Source of the DNA: Mesorhizobium sp. L-2-11 | GTDB taxonomy: Bacteria; Pseudomonadota; Alphaproteobacteria; Rhizobiales; Rhizobiaceae | NCBI RefSeq assembly: GCF_016756595.1 | Contig: NZ_AP023257.1 | Location: 558,001-622,000, forward strand | Length of the DNA: 64,000 nucleotides | Direction of reading: 5' to 3' | Part shown: positions 17,460 to 27,029 of the stretch, piece by piece | Layout of the letters: the number at the start of each line of letters is the position of its first letter | Numbering within the stretch: position 1 is the stretch's first letter | The notes under the pieces: model-generated | Database searches by the model: none | What the model was told of the DNA's origin: nothing | Seen by the model: only the letters and a program-made list of their open reading frames with translations | Program-made: the position numbers and the translations under genes

Positions 17460-17804
17460 TCAGCCCGTCGATAACGGCCGCCTGACCCTGGCCGGACGAA
17501 TCTTTTTCCAGTCCAGTCCGGCCAGAAGCGCCATCAACTGGGCGTGGTCGAGACGCATGCGCGCGGCCGATATCCCCGGCCAGCAGAAGCTGTGATCTTC
17601 CAGAGTCTTCGAATAAAGACAAACCCCGCTGCCGTCCCACCACACGATGCGAACCCGGTCCGCACGCTTCGAACGGAATACGTGAAGTGCCCCCGAGAAT
17701 GGGTCCAGGCCGCCATCCCTGACCAGCGCCATCAAAGATGCCGCGCCCTTGCGGAAGTCGACCGGCTGGCACGACACGTAAACCACCACACCGGAAGCGA
17801 TCAT
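17460..17804 (-). CDS. tnpB: IS66 accessory protein TnpB
   Basis: 114 aa. It matches the IS66 Orf2 pattern: YVSCQPVDFRKGAASLMALV near the start, then FRSKRADRVRIVWWDGSGVCLY and FCWPGI. Required with TnpA for IS66 transposition, biochemical role poorly known. It overlaps tnpA by 4 nt, implying coupled translation. Confidence 0.95.
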   Translation of the reverse strand: MIASGVVVYVSCQPVDFRKGAASLMALVRDGGLDPFSGALHVFRSKRADRVRIVWWDGSGVCLYSKTLEDHSFCWPGISAARMRLDHAQLMALLAGLDWKKIRPARVRRPLSTG

Positions 17805-18208
17805 GCCTTACGAACCGCGCGGATGATCCTCGCCAGGCGATCGGGATCGACATCGCCGCCGGCGCGCACCACTGCGTCGCCAATGACGATTTCCACCGTG
17901 TCGCTGCCCACCGCTTCAAAGCGCGTGAACTTCGCCGGCTTGCTCGCTCCCTCCGTCAGTGGCGCAACCATGCCCGACGAAAGCGCCTTGCGGCGCCACG
18001 CATAGAGCTGCGAGGGGTCCAGCCCCTCGGAACGCGCAACCGCCGAGACATTGCCCCCTGGCGAGAACGCTTCGGCGACAAGCCGTGCCTTCTCTTCGTC
18101 CGACCGATGGCGCGGCTTGCGTCGGGACGGCACAGGCTCCGCCGTCAAAATCTCGAATGTTCGATGATGGCTCATACTGTCGCTCATAGGATTCTCCGCA
18201 TGATTCAT
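17801..18208 (-). CDS. tnpA: IS66 accessory protein TnpA
   Basis: 135 aa. It carries a helix-turn-helix of the transposase_8 type: KARLVAEAFSPGGNVSAVAR followed by LDPSQLYAWRRKA, about residues 46-80. It is the first gene of the IS66 operon, 57 bp inside the right end. Several Met codons lie at its start, so initiation could be up to 7 codons downstream. Confidence 0.93.
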   Translation of the reverse strand: MNHAENPMSDSMSHHRTFEILTAEPVPSRRKPRHRSDEEKARLVAEAFSPGGNVSAVARSEGLDPSQLYAWRRKALSSGMVAPLTEGASKPAKFTRFEAVGSDTVEIVIGDAVVRAGGDVDPDRLARIIRAVRKA

Positions 18209-19379
18209 GCTGAAAATGAGCGATCAACCGCCTGCACGCTACGTGGGGACGCCTACGCGCTTACTATTGAGATCGGGTTTCTCCAGCAGCGCCTCAGCTT
18301 TGCGGGCACCCTGCTTTAGAAACACGTCGCGGGCCTTTTCGTGACGCAGGATTCTTGGCAGCACCCGAACCTTCTGCAACGGGTACAGCTTTCCATCGTG
18401 AATCCAGCGAGCGAAATCGCTCAGCGTAAAGCCGGCTGCGGTGACCGCTTGCTTGATTCCCGGCTTCTGCAACTCGATGAAGCCGCTAAAGCGTGTTGTA
18501 TCGAACGACCCATCGTCGCCGACGACTGGTCGGTAGTGCTCCTCCATGTCGGCATAAGCATTGATGTGTTCGACGACCTCGGTTTGTCGACCGCCACAGT
18601 AGTCAACGATCGTAGCGAATGGCAGATGCTCCTGGGTGCGAAGTTCGTACAGGTACTTTGCTTTCGAATATGGATCCCAGGGTCGAGTGCCGACCAAATG
18701 AATTTGCAGTCGGATCGCGTGCACGGAAGCATCATCGATCTCGTTGTGAACCAGAGCCGGAATGTCAGTCCAGGTCCCTTTCACGCCAGTCTTGAGAAAA
18801 TGCTTATATAGCGCGACCCGGGTATTGCCCTCGACACATATGAGCGAGCCATCCGCTCGCCGGTTTAGGATGATCGGCTGTATGATGCCGCCGTTGGTGA
18901 TAATCGACTGCTTCAGCTTTTCAAAGGTCGTACTAGTCGAGCTGCCAACATCGTCGTCATTGCCTGCGCCCAGCGCCAAGAAGATTTGCTCCGGCGTTGG
19001 TTGATCACCGTACATCTCGAGGAACTTGCGAATTCTAGGGTTGGACCTGTCGAGCTCGATATCCTCGACAGCAATTAATGAATGGATTCCTGAACTAACC
19101 ACGACAGCCCCCTGCGAATCGCCTACCCATTTCACTATTAGCTGCGAGCAGGCGAACCTCAACAGCCATCATCAAGGGTTCTAGGGCAAATGGCGAGTCT
19201 ACTATTTCAGAGCGCCTGACTGCCAAGGAGCATCGAGACGTCGCAACGCCCGTTACTCGCCTTCACAGTTTCGCGGACGTACGCCTTCACTCCGGGGTTC
19301 TTCGTTCGTTCCGTTTCTGTTATGAACGGCTCGGTCATGAGCGAGGCACCCGTGCGCAAGATCATCCACACCCGAGCCC

Positions 19380-19405
19380 GCAGAGGTTCGAATCATGTGC
19401 GCCAA
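19380..19405 (+). other. Degenerate copy of the tRNA-Arg 3' end (possible old attachment site)
   Basis: GCAGAGGT, TTCGAATC, TG and TGCGCCAA occur in the same order and strand as in the tRNA 3' half at 4153-4190, with short internal deletions. A full tRNA cannot be folded. It could be the decayed second attachment site of the island. The surrounding 19103-19554 shows no gene. Confidence 0.4.
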
Positions 19406-19554
19406 CCCCGCGATCCGGCACTCCTCCCATTTCAGCCATATCTCGTAAAGTCGGATCCAGTTCCGCCCGTCACAGTCACCTTCACCTCAGCTCTGCCGGG
19501 AACCCATCCGCCTCAAATGACTTGTTTGGGGATAGATCTCGAAGGGAGAGACCG

Positions 19555-19788
19555 TTGCCCGCACCGGAGGAAATGGATGTCGTCCTCGAAAAGCTGCCCT
19601 TGAGGATCGGCGCCTACATACCGGACGACTTGCTGGAAGACTGGTTCGCGCCCGGAACGGGCATGAACCCGGTCAGCAAGGAGGCGCTGGCAGCCGCCAA
19701 GGCTTACGGTTGGCGCTTCGAATGCGAGTTCAAGCATTATCCCGAACGGATGGAGGGCGTGTTCTGGAAATGGGTGCCGGCGATCTGA
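19555..19788 (+). CDS. Small hypothetical protein
   Basis: 77 aa from a TTG start at 19555, preceded by GAAGGGAGAG 7 nt upstream; an ATG at 19573 is the alternative. The sequence has a defined core (KLPLRIGAYIPDDLLEDWFA, then WRFECEFKHYPERMEGVFWKW). It is acidic and aromatic-rich, with no signal peptide or metal motif. I do not recognise the family. The codon pattern fits the GC-rich host, in contrast to the plainer island genes, so it probably belongs to the core chromosome. Confidence 0.5.
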   Translation: MPAPEEMDVVLEKLPLRIGAYIPDDLLEDWFAPGTGMNPVSKEALAAAKAYGWRFECEFKHYPERMEGVFWKWVPAI

Positions 19789-19865
19789 TCCGCACGATTG
19801 CCATCGGCCCATTGGCGCTTCGGTGATCGAGGTTTTCGCGAAGCGTGATCGCTGTCCTGACCGCC

Positions 19866-20153
19866 TCAGCCTATCGGCGTCTTTCCGGTTCCGCCGCATT
19901 CGGGGCAGGTGCGGCCGTCGATCATGCCTGTCCCGGCGCAGCGGTGGCAGATAATCACGCCGGCGCCGGGAATGCCTGCCGCGTCGGGATTGGCTTCGCC
20001 AAATTGCTCGGGTTTGCCTTGCAGCTGCCTTTTCACCCGGGCGGCGGCCTCGTCGACTTCAAGCGGCGTGCTGCTATCATCAGGTTCGCCGGAATGGCCT
20101 ATGATTTCGTTACGCGGCCAGTCGTTCGTGCCTGTGGTTATCTTCTGAGCCAT
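19866..20153 (-). CDS. Small zinc-ribbon protein with DnaJ-like CxxCxG repeats
   Basis: 95 aa. Residues 1-60 are polar and probably flexible. The C-terminus holds two knuckles, CHRCAGTG and CPECGGTG, the CxxCxGxG arrangement of the DnaJ zinc domain, enough to bind one zinc. There is no J-domain. Such short proteins are known as hypothetical zinc-finger-like proteins in rhizobia. It stands alone between convergent neighbours. Confidence 0.7.
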   Translation of the reverse strand: MAQKITTGTNDWPRNEIIGHSGEPDDSSTPLEVDEAAARVKRQLQGKPEQFGEANPDAAGIPGAGVIICHRCAGTGMIDGRTCPECGGTGKTPIG

Positions 20154-20329
20154 TGCAGTACTCTTTTGCGGTGGCGCAGCTCAACTCCAGCGGTTCGAAC
20201 GCCTCAGCTCCGCAGAGGTTCCGGTTGGCAATCGTTCGCCGGCGGGGCGGTCGGAAGTGGCAAAACGGCCGGCGAGCTCATCGCTCAAGCATCGGGGATT
20301 GCTTCAATGGCGCCCTCGCAGCCTTTGCG

Positions 20330-20860
20330 TCAGCCCAGCCGCTCCGAGCGCACTTTCACATCGTCGCTCAGCTGCCGTACGATCCCGGCGGTCTTGCGGA
20401 TGTCGGCTTCGTCGAGAGCGACGCCCATGGTCGAGGCGATCGCCAAGAGCCGGGCGTTCAACTCACTGTGGCGCGCGGCGCCTTTGCGCGTCAGCTGCAC
20501 AAGCTTCGAGCGCCGGTGCTTTGGATTGTCGATGAATTCGACCAGCCCCTCGGCCGCAAGCTCATCCGCCAGCCGCTGCATCCGCTGACGGCTGGTGGGC
20601 CGCATCTGGGCGATCTGCGGCACGGTGAGCGGACCAAGCAGCGCCAGGCTGCGCATGAAGCCGAACGCACCGCCGCCCCAACTGGTGATGAGCCCGGTCT
20701 TCTGGCCGAGAGCCCGTATCCGGAAGAAGCACTGGGCCACTTCGAGCATCAGCTCGGTGATCGCCTCGGCCTTGCCGTCAGCGATGGGGTCCGTCCCCGT
20801 CGTTCGGTCAGTTCGGTGTCGTGCCGACGCCATCGCCTTCTTTCCCCTTTTTCGTGCCAA
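20330..20860 (-). CDS. MarR-family transcription regulator
   Basis: 176 aa. The winged helix reads LTVPQIAQMRPTSRQRMQRLADELAAEGLV at about residues 78-107, followed by the wing IDNPKHRRSKLVQLTRKG, the diagnostic MarR segment. Flanking helices would form the dimer interface. The gene is divergent from the methyltransferase-like gene at 20965; two 17 bp palindromes in the 105 bp between them are likely its binding sites, so autorepression and control of the neighbour are expected. An internal Met (residue 10) is an alternative start. Confidence 0.92.
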   Translation of the reverse strand: MARKRGKKAMASARHRTDRTTGTDPIADGKAEAITELMLEVAQCFFRIRALGQKTGLITSWGGGAFGFMRSLALLGPLTVPQIAQMRPTSRQRMQRLADELAAEGLVEFIDNPKHRRSKLVQLTRKGAARHSELNARLLAIASTMGVALDEADIRKTAGIVRQLSDDVKVRSERLG

Positions 20861-20870
20861 TTTCTGCGAT

Positions 20871-20914
20871 TGACACCACGGTTGTCAACTTCTAGAATGA
20901 CACCCTTGTTGTCA
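20871..20914. promoter_or_regulatory. Two palindromic operators, probably for MarR
   Basis: TGACACCACGGTTGTCA at 20871-20887 and TGACACCCTTGTTGTCA at 20898-20914 share the arms TGACA and TTGTCA around a 6 bp centre. Their starts are 27 bp apart. They sit between divergent genes, one encoding a MarR protein, which is the usual arrangement for its operators. Confidence 0.8.
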
Positions 20915-20964
20915 TCTTTAGGCGGCATGGGGCTTCGGGCCCCTAGGCATCTGCGGGAGCAGAC

Positions 20965-21453
20965 ATGGCAATGGACCAGGCTGGGCAAACCGACAGCGGA
21001 ACGGCAGGTGTCGTCGCGAGACCGCCGCTGCTCTTTCTCGCTGCTTTCCTGATCGGCTTCGTGCTGGATCGCCTGCTGCATTTGCCGTTCCCCGGTCCGG
21101 GGCTGGTTAGCTGGATCATCGGCGGCTCGCTGATGCTGATCGGTTTTGCGCTTTTCGCGGCGGGCATTCGCAACTTCATGCGCGCGGAGACGCCGGTGCC
21201 GACGAATGAGCCGACGCGCGTGCTGGTGACGACCGGCATCCACGGCTGGACGCGCAATCCGATCTACCTCGGCATGTTCCTCATCTATGGCGGCATCGGC
21301 GTGGCCGCGCAGAATATCTGGATCCTTGTCCTCACGCTGCCGCTTGCAATCCTGATCCGCTACGGCGTCGTCGCCCGCGAGGAGGCCTACCTCGAGCGGC
21401 GTTTCGGCGATAGGTATCGCGACTACAGGCAACGGGTGCGGCGGTGGCTCTGA
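20965..21453 (+). CDS. Isoprenylcysteine carboxyl methyltransferase-family membrane protein
   Basis: 162 aa with about four hydrophobic segments (LLFLAAFLIGFVL, SWIIGGSLMLIGFALF, YLGMFLIYGGIGVA, IWILVLTLPLAILI). The C-terminal block TTGIHGWTRNPIYLGM, then REEAYLERRFGDRYRDYRQRV, is the ICMT/PEMT-like SAM- and substrate-binding region. Bacterial members methylate small or lipid substrates, mostly unknown. It is likely repressed by the divergent MarR regulator. Confidence 0.88.
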   Translation: MAMDQAGQTDSGTAGVVARPPLLFLAAFLIGFVLDRLLHLPFPGPGLVSWIIGGSLMLIGFALFAAGIRNFMRAETPVPTNEPTRVLVTTGIHGWTRNPIYLGMFLIYGGIGVAAQNIWILVLTLPLAILIRYGVVAREEAYLERRFGDRYRDYRQRVRRWL

Positions 21454-21479
21454 GCGTCGCAAGAATGCCGACAGCGGCG

Positions 21480-23264
<1,785 letters not shown>

Positions 23265-23301
23265 TGCAGGCGCAGCCCTGCGAGGGATTTATTCCGTCGC
23301 G

Positions 23302-23470
23302 CCCCCCTCTGTCCTGCCGGACATCTCCCCCTCAAGGGGGGAGATTGGCCGTTACCAAGGTCGGCTCTCCCCATTGCAAAGCTGATTGCAAAGCTGGGGG
23401 TTGGCGAAATCCTGCGCGCAGTCCGATCTCCCCCCTTGAGGGGGAGATGTCCGGCAGGACAGAGGGGGGT
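23302..23470. repeat. Palindromic intergenic repeat, family B copy 1
   Basis: It opens CCCCCCTCTGTCCTGCCGGA with CATCTCCCCCTCAAGGGGGG and closes with the reverse complement of both. Related copies: 45076-46551 (split by IS4), 48533-48688, 49804-49850 (half) and 58609-58759. It lies inside the amide operon between amidase and ABC ATPase genes. Confidence 0.85.
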
Positions 23471-23487
23471 GCGGCGTCGACCCGACG

Positions 23488-24432
23488 TCATTCGAAGACG
23501 CAGAGCGGGAAGTAGAACGACACCACCCAGTTCGGCATGTCGACGATCTCGCTGATCCGGAGATCGCCGCAGACCGAAACCAGCATGTAGGCGTCCACCG
23601 GGTCCATTCCGTAGCGGCCGGCAAGCAGGTCGATCATCTGCGAGACCGCTTCCCTGGCGCCGGTCATCAGGTCCGGTCCGATGCCGGTCGTCACCTCATA
23701 GCCCTTGGCGTCGAGATGGCGCGTCACCGGACCCGGCGTGGTGAAGCGCGGCATCTTCAGCCTGATATCCTTGACCAGGTCGAGCTTGAGCACGACATCC
23801 ATCGGGCTTTCGATTGCCGTGCCGCACACTTCGCCGTCGCCCTGCGCGGCATGCGTGTCGCCGACCGAAAACAGCGCACCCGCCACCTCCACCGGCAGAT
23901 AGAGCGTGGTGCCGGCCGCGAGATCGCGGATGTCGAGATTGCCGCCGACGCGCCTTGGCGGCACCACCGAGTGGAGGCCCATTTCGGCTGGCGCGTTGCC
24001 GATGGTGCCGGCAAACGGTTTCAGCGGCACGCGAGCTTGTCTGCCAAACAGCGCCGGCTCGAGCGAGGCGGCGTCGTATTTCCAGATGTTCAGCGCTGGT
24101 TCCGGGAAGTCGTCGGCGAGCAGGCCGAACCCCGGAATGTTCGCCGTCCAACCGAAGCCCGACGGCTTGAACGCCTCAACTGTGATCTTCAGCGCGTCGC
24201 CCGGCTCAGCCCCGTCGACATAGATGGGCCCGGTGACGGGGTTCACCTTGGCGAAGTCGAGCAAAGCGACGTCGTCCACAGTGCTGTCCAGCGTCAACTG
24301 GCCTCCGGACGAGTCTAGGCACTGGAACTTGATCGTCGAACCGGGCGCCACCCGCTCAGTCGGGACAAAGGAATTGTCCCAGCCGAAATGATGATGGCGC
24401 CCGTGGATGGTGTAGTCGCAGTTATTGCACAT
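23488..24432 (-). CDS. Acetamidase/formamidase family protein
   Basis: 314 aa. It follows the FmdA/AmdA family layout: HHHFGWDNSFVPTERVAPG at the start, then the strand GPIYVDGAEPGDAL, the conserved GDTHAAQGDGEVCGTAIE (residues about 200-217; metal-binding and acid residues) and YMLVSVCGDLRISEIVD near the end. The enzymes hydrolyse formamide or short aliphatic amides to ammonia and acid in the cytoplasm. The start overlaps the end of the binding-protein gene by 11 nt, and control by the AmiC/AmiR pair upstream supports an amide substrate. Confidence 0.93.
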   Translation of the reverse strand: MCNNCDYTIHGRHHHFGWDNSFVPTERVAPGSTIKFQCLDSSGGQLTLDSTVDDVALLDFAKVNPVTGPIYVDGAEPGDALKITVEAFKPSGFGWTANIPGFGLLADDFPEPALNIWKYDAASLEPALFGRQARVPLKPFAGTIGNAPAEMGLHSVVPPRRVGGNLDIRDLAAGTTLYLPVEVAGALFSVGDTHAAQGDGEVCGTAIESPMDVVLKLDLVKDIRLKMPRFTTPGPVTRHLDAKGYEVTTGIGPDLMTGAREAVSQMIDLLAGRYGMDPVDAYMLVSVCGDLRISEIVDMPNWVVSFYFPLCVFE

Positions 24433-26065
24433 CGGTCACATACACATAGTCGTAGTTGATCGGGATATGGACGGGGTCGACATAGAGATTGTCGGCGCCG
24501 CCCATCCGGGGGGATTTCATGGTGAAGCGCTGCTCGTTGAAGACCGGCACCCAGGGCGCGTCTTCCATGATCTTGCGGTAGATCGCGCTCCACATCTTGG
24601 CACGTTCGCCTGATTTGGCCGGATCGACGATCGAGTCGGCCTCCGCCGCCTTGGCGTCGAGATCCTTGTTGCAGTACCACGACCAGTTCCAGCCGCCAGG
24701 AACCGCGCCGGCGCAGCCGAGGATCGGTCCGTAGAAGTTTGACGGATCGGGGAAATCGGCGATCCAGGCCATGCCGCCGGACCAGATCATCGGCGCGCCG
24801 GCCTTGTCGCCGCCGGCGGCGATGACGTTGGCCTGCGCGAGCGACTGGATGCCGGCCTTGATGCCGACCGCCGCCAAATCCTGCTGGATCGCCTGGGCGA
24901 TGCGCGGGTTGGGATCGGTGTTCATGGCGAACAGCTGCGTTTCGAAACCATCGGGATGACCGGCCTCGGCAAGCAAAGCCTTGGCCTTGGCCACGTCATA
25001 GGGATAGCCCTTGAATTCCTTGTCGTAACCGGGCATCGACGGCGGCAGCGGCTGGTTGGCCGGCACCGCACGGTTGTTGATCAACTGAACGATACGGTCC
25101 TTGTTGATCGCCATGTTGACCGCTTGCCGCACCTTCACATTGTCGAAGGGAGCCATGGTGGTGTTCATGGTGATGTAGCCGGTGTGCAACTGGCCGCCCT
25201 CGACGACACGGGCCTTCTGTTCGGGATCGGACATCACCTCCTGGAACTTGGCCGGCGGAATGCCGTCGCCGGGAATGTCGATCTCGCCTTTCTGCAGCCG
25301 TAGCAGGGCGACGATCGGCTCCTGGCCGATCTCGAAGCTGATCCTGTCGAGATACGGCAGGCCCTTATGCCAGTAATCCGGGTTGCGTTCAAAGACGACG
25401 CGCTGACCGAGCGTCCATTCGGCGAACTTGAAAGCCCCGGTGCCGACCGGATGCTTGCCGAAGTCCGCGCCGTATTTCTCGACCTCCTCCTTCGGCACGA
25501 CATGCGAGAAGTTGATGGCCATGACATGCAGGAAGGTGGCGTCGGGCCGGGTCAGTTCGAACTTGATCGTGTAGGGATCGACGACGGTGACGCCCGACAA
25601 ACTTTCCGTCTTGCCGGCAGCGACATCGTCATGGCCCTTGATGGAGCCGAAGAAGCCGGCGCCCGGGCTCTGTGTCTTCGGATTGGTGACGCGGTCGAGC
25701 GAATATTTTACATCATCGGCGGTCATCTCACGGCCATTGTGGAACTTCACCCCTTGGCGCAGCTTGAAGGTGAAGGTCTTGCCGTCGGGCGCGATCTCGT
25801 AGCGCTCGGCAAGGTCGGGCCGCAGATTGGTGGTGCCCGGCTCGTAATCCATCAGCCCGTCGAACAGGCTCTTGATCATAGACCAGTTCTGCCAGTCATA
25901 GCCGATGGCCGGATCGAGCGTGGCGACGTCGTCCTTGTAGGTGATGGTGATCGCGCCGCCCTGCTTGGCGTTCGGATCGACGGCGTCTTCGGCGCGTACG
26001 CTTGTCATGCCGAGCATCAGCGCGAGCGCCGATACCGCTACGGTGGAGGTCAAGATTTTTTTCAT
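24422..26065 (-). CDS. ABC transporter substrate-binding protein (peptide/nickel SBP_bac_5 family)
   Basis: 547 aa. The N-terminal signal peptide (MKKILTSTVAVSALALMLG, cleavage near VRA-ED) targets the periplasm. Family signatures include TLDPAIGYDWQNW, LAERYEIAPDGKTFTFKLRQ, KFHNGREMTADDVKYSLDRV and the late VRQAVNMAINKDRIV. It should deliver an amide- or peptide-like ligand to the DppBC-type permeases encoded upstream. The gene lies 43 bp downstream of the first permease gene and overlaps the amidase gene. Confidence 0.95.
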   Translation of the reverse strand: MKKILTSTVAVSALALMLGMTSVRAEDAVDPNAKQGGAITITYKDDVATLDPAIGYDWQNWSMIKSLFDGLMDYEPGTTNLRPDLAERYEIAPDGKTFTFKLRQGVKFHNGREMTADDVKYSLDRVTNPKTQSPGAGFFGSIKGHDDVAAGKTESLSGVTVVDPYTIKFELTRPDATFLHVMAINFSHVVPKEEVEKYGADFGKHPVGTGAFKFAEWTLGQRVVFERNPDYWHKGLPYLDRISFEIGQEPIVALLRLQKGEIDIPGDGIPPAKFQEVMSDPEQKARVVEGGQLHTGYITMNTTMAPFDNVKVRQAVNMAINKDRIVQLINNRAVPANQPLPPSMPGYDKEFKGYPYDVAKAKALLAEAGHPDGFETQLFAMNTDPNPRIAQAIQQDLAAVGIKAGIQSLAQANVIAAGGDKAGAPMIWSGGMAWIADFPDPSNFYGPILGCAGAVPGGWNWSWYCNKDLDAKAAEADSIVDPAKSGERAKMWSAIYRKIMEDAPWVPVFNEQRFTMKSPRMGGADNLYVDPVHIPINYDYVYVTDVQ

Positions 26066-26108
26066 CTCATGTTCCCTTTCTCTGGTTGTTATCGGTCTTT
26101 TTTTGCTT

Positions 26109-27029
26109 TCATCTGAGCTTGATGCGCGGGTCGATGAACGGTGCGACGGTGTCGGCCAGGAGATTGCCGAGCACGATGGCGATGGCCGAAACCAGGGTCA
26201 CACCCATGATGATCGGAATGTCGACGCGCTGGATGGCCTGCCACGCAAGCTGGCCGATGCCGGGCCAGCCGAACACACTCTCGACCACCACGATTCCGCC
26301 CATGAAGATGCCGATGTCGATGCCGATCATGGCGATGACCGGCAGGATGGCGTTGGGCAGCGCGTGGCGGAAGATGATGGCGCCGCGCGCAAGGCCCTTG
26401 GCGCGCGCGGTCCGCATATAGTCCTGACGCAGCACGTCGATCATCGACGAGCGCATCATGCGGGCGTACCAGCCGGCGCCGAGGATCCCCATCGTCAGCG
26501 AGGGCAGCACCAAATGGCGCCAGGTGCCGTAGCCGCCGATCGGAAACCAGCCGAGCCGCACGGCGAATACATAGAGGAGCAGCAGGCCGACGACGAACTG
26601 CGGCGCCGAGACGCCGACAAAGGACGCGACCATCAGCGTCTGGTCGGTGGCGGTGCCGCGCCTGACGGCGGCAAGCAGGCCCATCGTCAGGCCAATCGCC
26701 AGCTCGCAAAGGATGGCGCCGACCATCAGCAGCAGGCTTGCCGGCAGCCGCGAGACGATAAGCTCCGTGACCTCGGAACGCTGGATGTAGGAGCGCCCGA
26801 GATCGCCGCTGAGCAGGCTCGTCAGATAATGCCAGTACTGGATGAAGAAGGGCTGATCGAGGCCGAGTTGCCGGCGGATGCTTTCGACTGTCTCGGGTGT
26901 GGCGCTGCGGCCCGCGATCTGGCGGACGGGGTCGGCGGGCAGCAGGTAGAGCAGCGCAAAGGTGATCAGCGAGACGCCGAGCAGGATGAGCACGGACTGA
27001 ATGACGCGGCGGCCGAGATAGGCGATCAT
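26109..27029 (-). CDS. ABC permease, DppB type
   Basis: 306 aa with about six membrane segments. The N-terminus MIAYLGRRVIQSVLILLGVS and the DPVRQIAGRSATPE loop are typical of DppB/OppB. The EAA-type loop RTARAKGLARGAIIFRHALPN (about 213-233) couples to the ATPase. It overlaps the dppC-like gene by 4 nt. Confidence 0.94.
   Translation of the reverse strand: MIAYLGRRVIQSVLILLGVSLITFALLYLLPADPVRQIAGRSATPETVESIRRQLGLDQPFFIQYWHYLTSLLSGDLGRSYIQRSEVTELIVSRLPASLLLMVGAILCELAIGLTMGLLAAVRRGTATDQTLMVASFVGVSAPQFVVGLLLLYVFAVRLGWFPIGGYGTWRHLVLPSLTMGILGAGWYARMMRSSMIDVLRQDYMRTARAKGLARGAIIFRHALPNAILPVIAMIGIDIGIFMGGIVVVESVFGWPGIGQLAWQAIQRVDIPIIMGVTLVSAIAIVLGNLLADTVAPFIDPRIKLR

Larger units (their letters stand above)
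15735..18264 (-). mobile_element. IS66-family element, 2530 bp, with 8 bp target duplication
   Basis: Both ends begin GTAAGCG (15735 rightward; the complement of CGCTTAC ending at 18264), the IS66 terminal signature. TATTGAGA is duplicated at 15727-15734 and 18265-18272. Inside are tnpA, tnpB and tnpC in the usual order on the - strand. The intact ends, duplication and open frames suggest a complete, possibly active copy. It is inserted in a ParB-like gene of the island, in the same transcriptional direction. Confidence 0.97.
15545..19102 (-). pseudogene. ParB/sulfiredoxin-like protein gene, interrupted by IS66
   Basis: The 5' part lies at 18265-19102 and the 3' part at 15545-15734; the IS66 element lies between. 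If the element and one copy of the 8 bp duplication TATTGAGA are removed, the frame continues without a break (…EKPDLN joined to KTLQEAEIG…) to TGA 15545-15547. This restores about 339 aa, the same length as the second ParB-like protein of the operon. The N-terminal domain shows ELDRSNPRIRKF and LICVEGNTRVALYKHF (box GNTRVAL). GTG 19102 with AGGGGG upstream is my preferred start. As it stands the gene yields a protein truncated after DLN plus 8 IS-derived residues, losing 60 C-terminal residues. Confidence 0.88.
4190..19405. mobile_element. Accessory (putative defence/DNA-modification) island at tRNA-Arg
   Basis: About 15.2 kb between the tRNA-Arg 3' end and a degenerate copy of that end. The genes are a PIN_8-like protein and a GHKL ATPase on +, then, converging on -, GHKL ATPase, radical SAM enzyme, DGQHR protein, ParB-like, SNF2 helicase, PD-(D/E)XK-like protein and a ParB-like gene split by IS66. 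Most neighbouring genes overlap or nearly touch, indicating two co-expressed units. No integrase, relaxase or phage structural gene is visible, so any mobility machinery has been lost or acts in trans. The stretch 4190-4577 ahead of the first gene holds no recognisable gene or strong promoter. Island status is inferred from gene content and the tRNA boundary. Confidence 0.65.

Noticed and set aside
12612..19102. ParB-like genes as a plasmid partition module
   Set aside because: No ParA ATPase, replication gene or parS-like cluster nearby; the genes are fused into the helicase/nuclease operon.
4190..19405. Reading the island as a known Dnd, Ssp, Dpd, BREX or DISARM system
   Set aside because: Only single components match (DGQHR, SNF2, PD-(D/E)XK). 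The defining DndC/D/E, DpdA, methyltransferase or PglZ genes are missing.
19380..19405. A second tRNA gene
   Set aside because: Only the T-arm-like part is present; no acceptor 5' strand, D-arm or anticodon arm can be formed.
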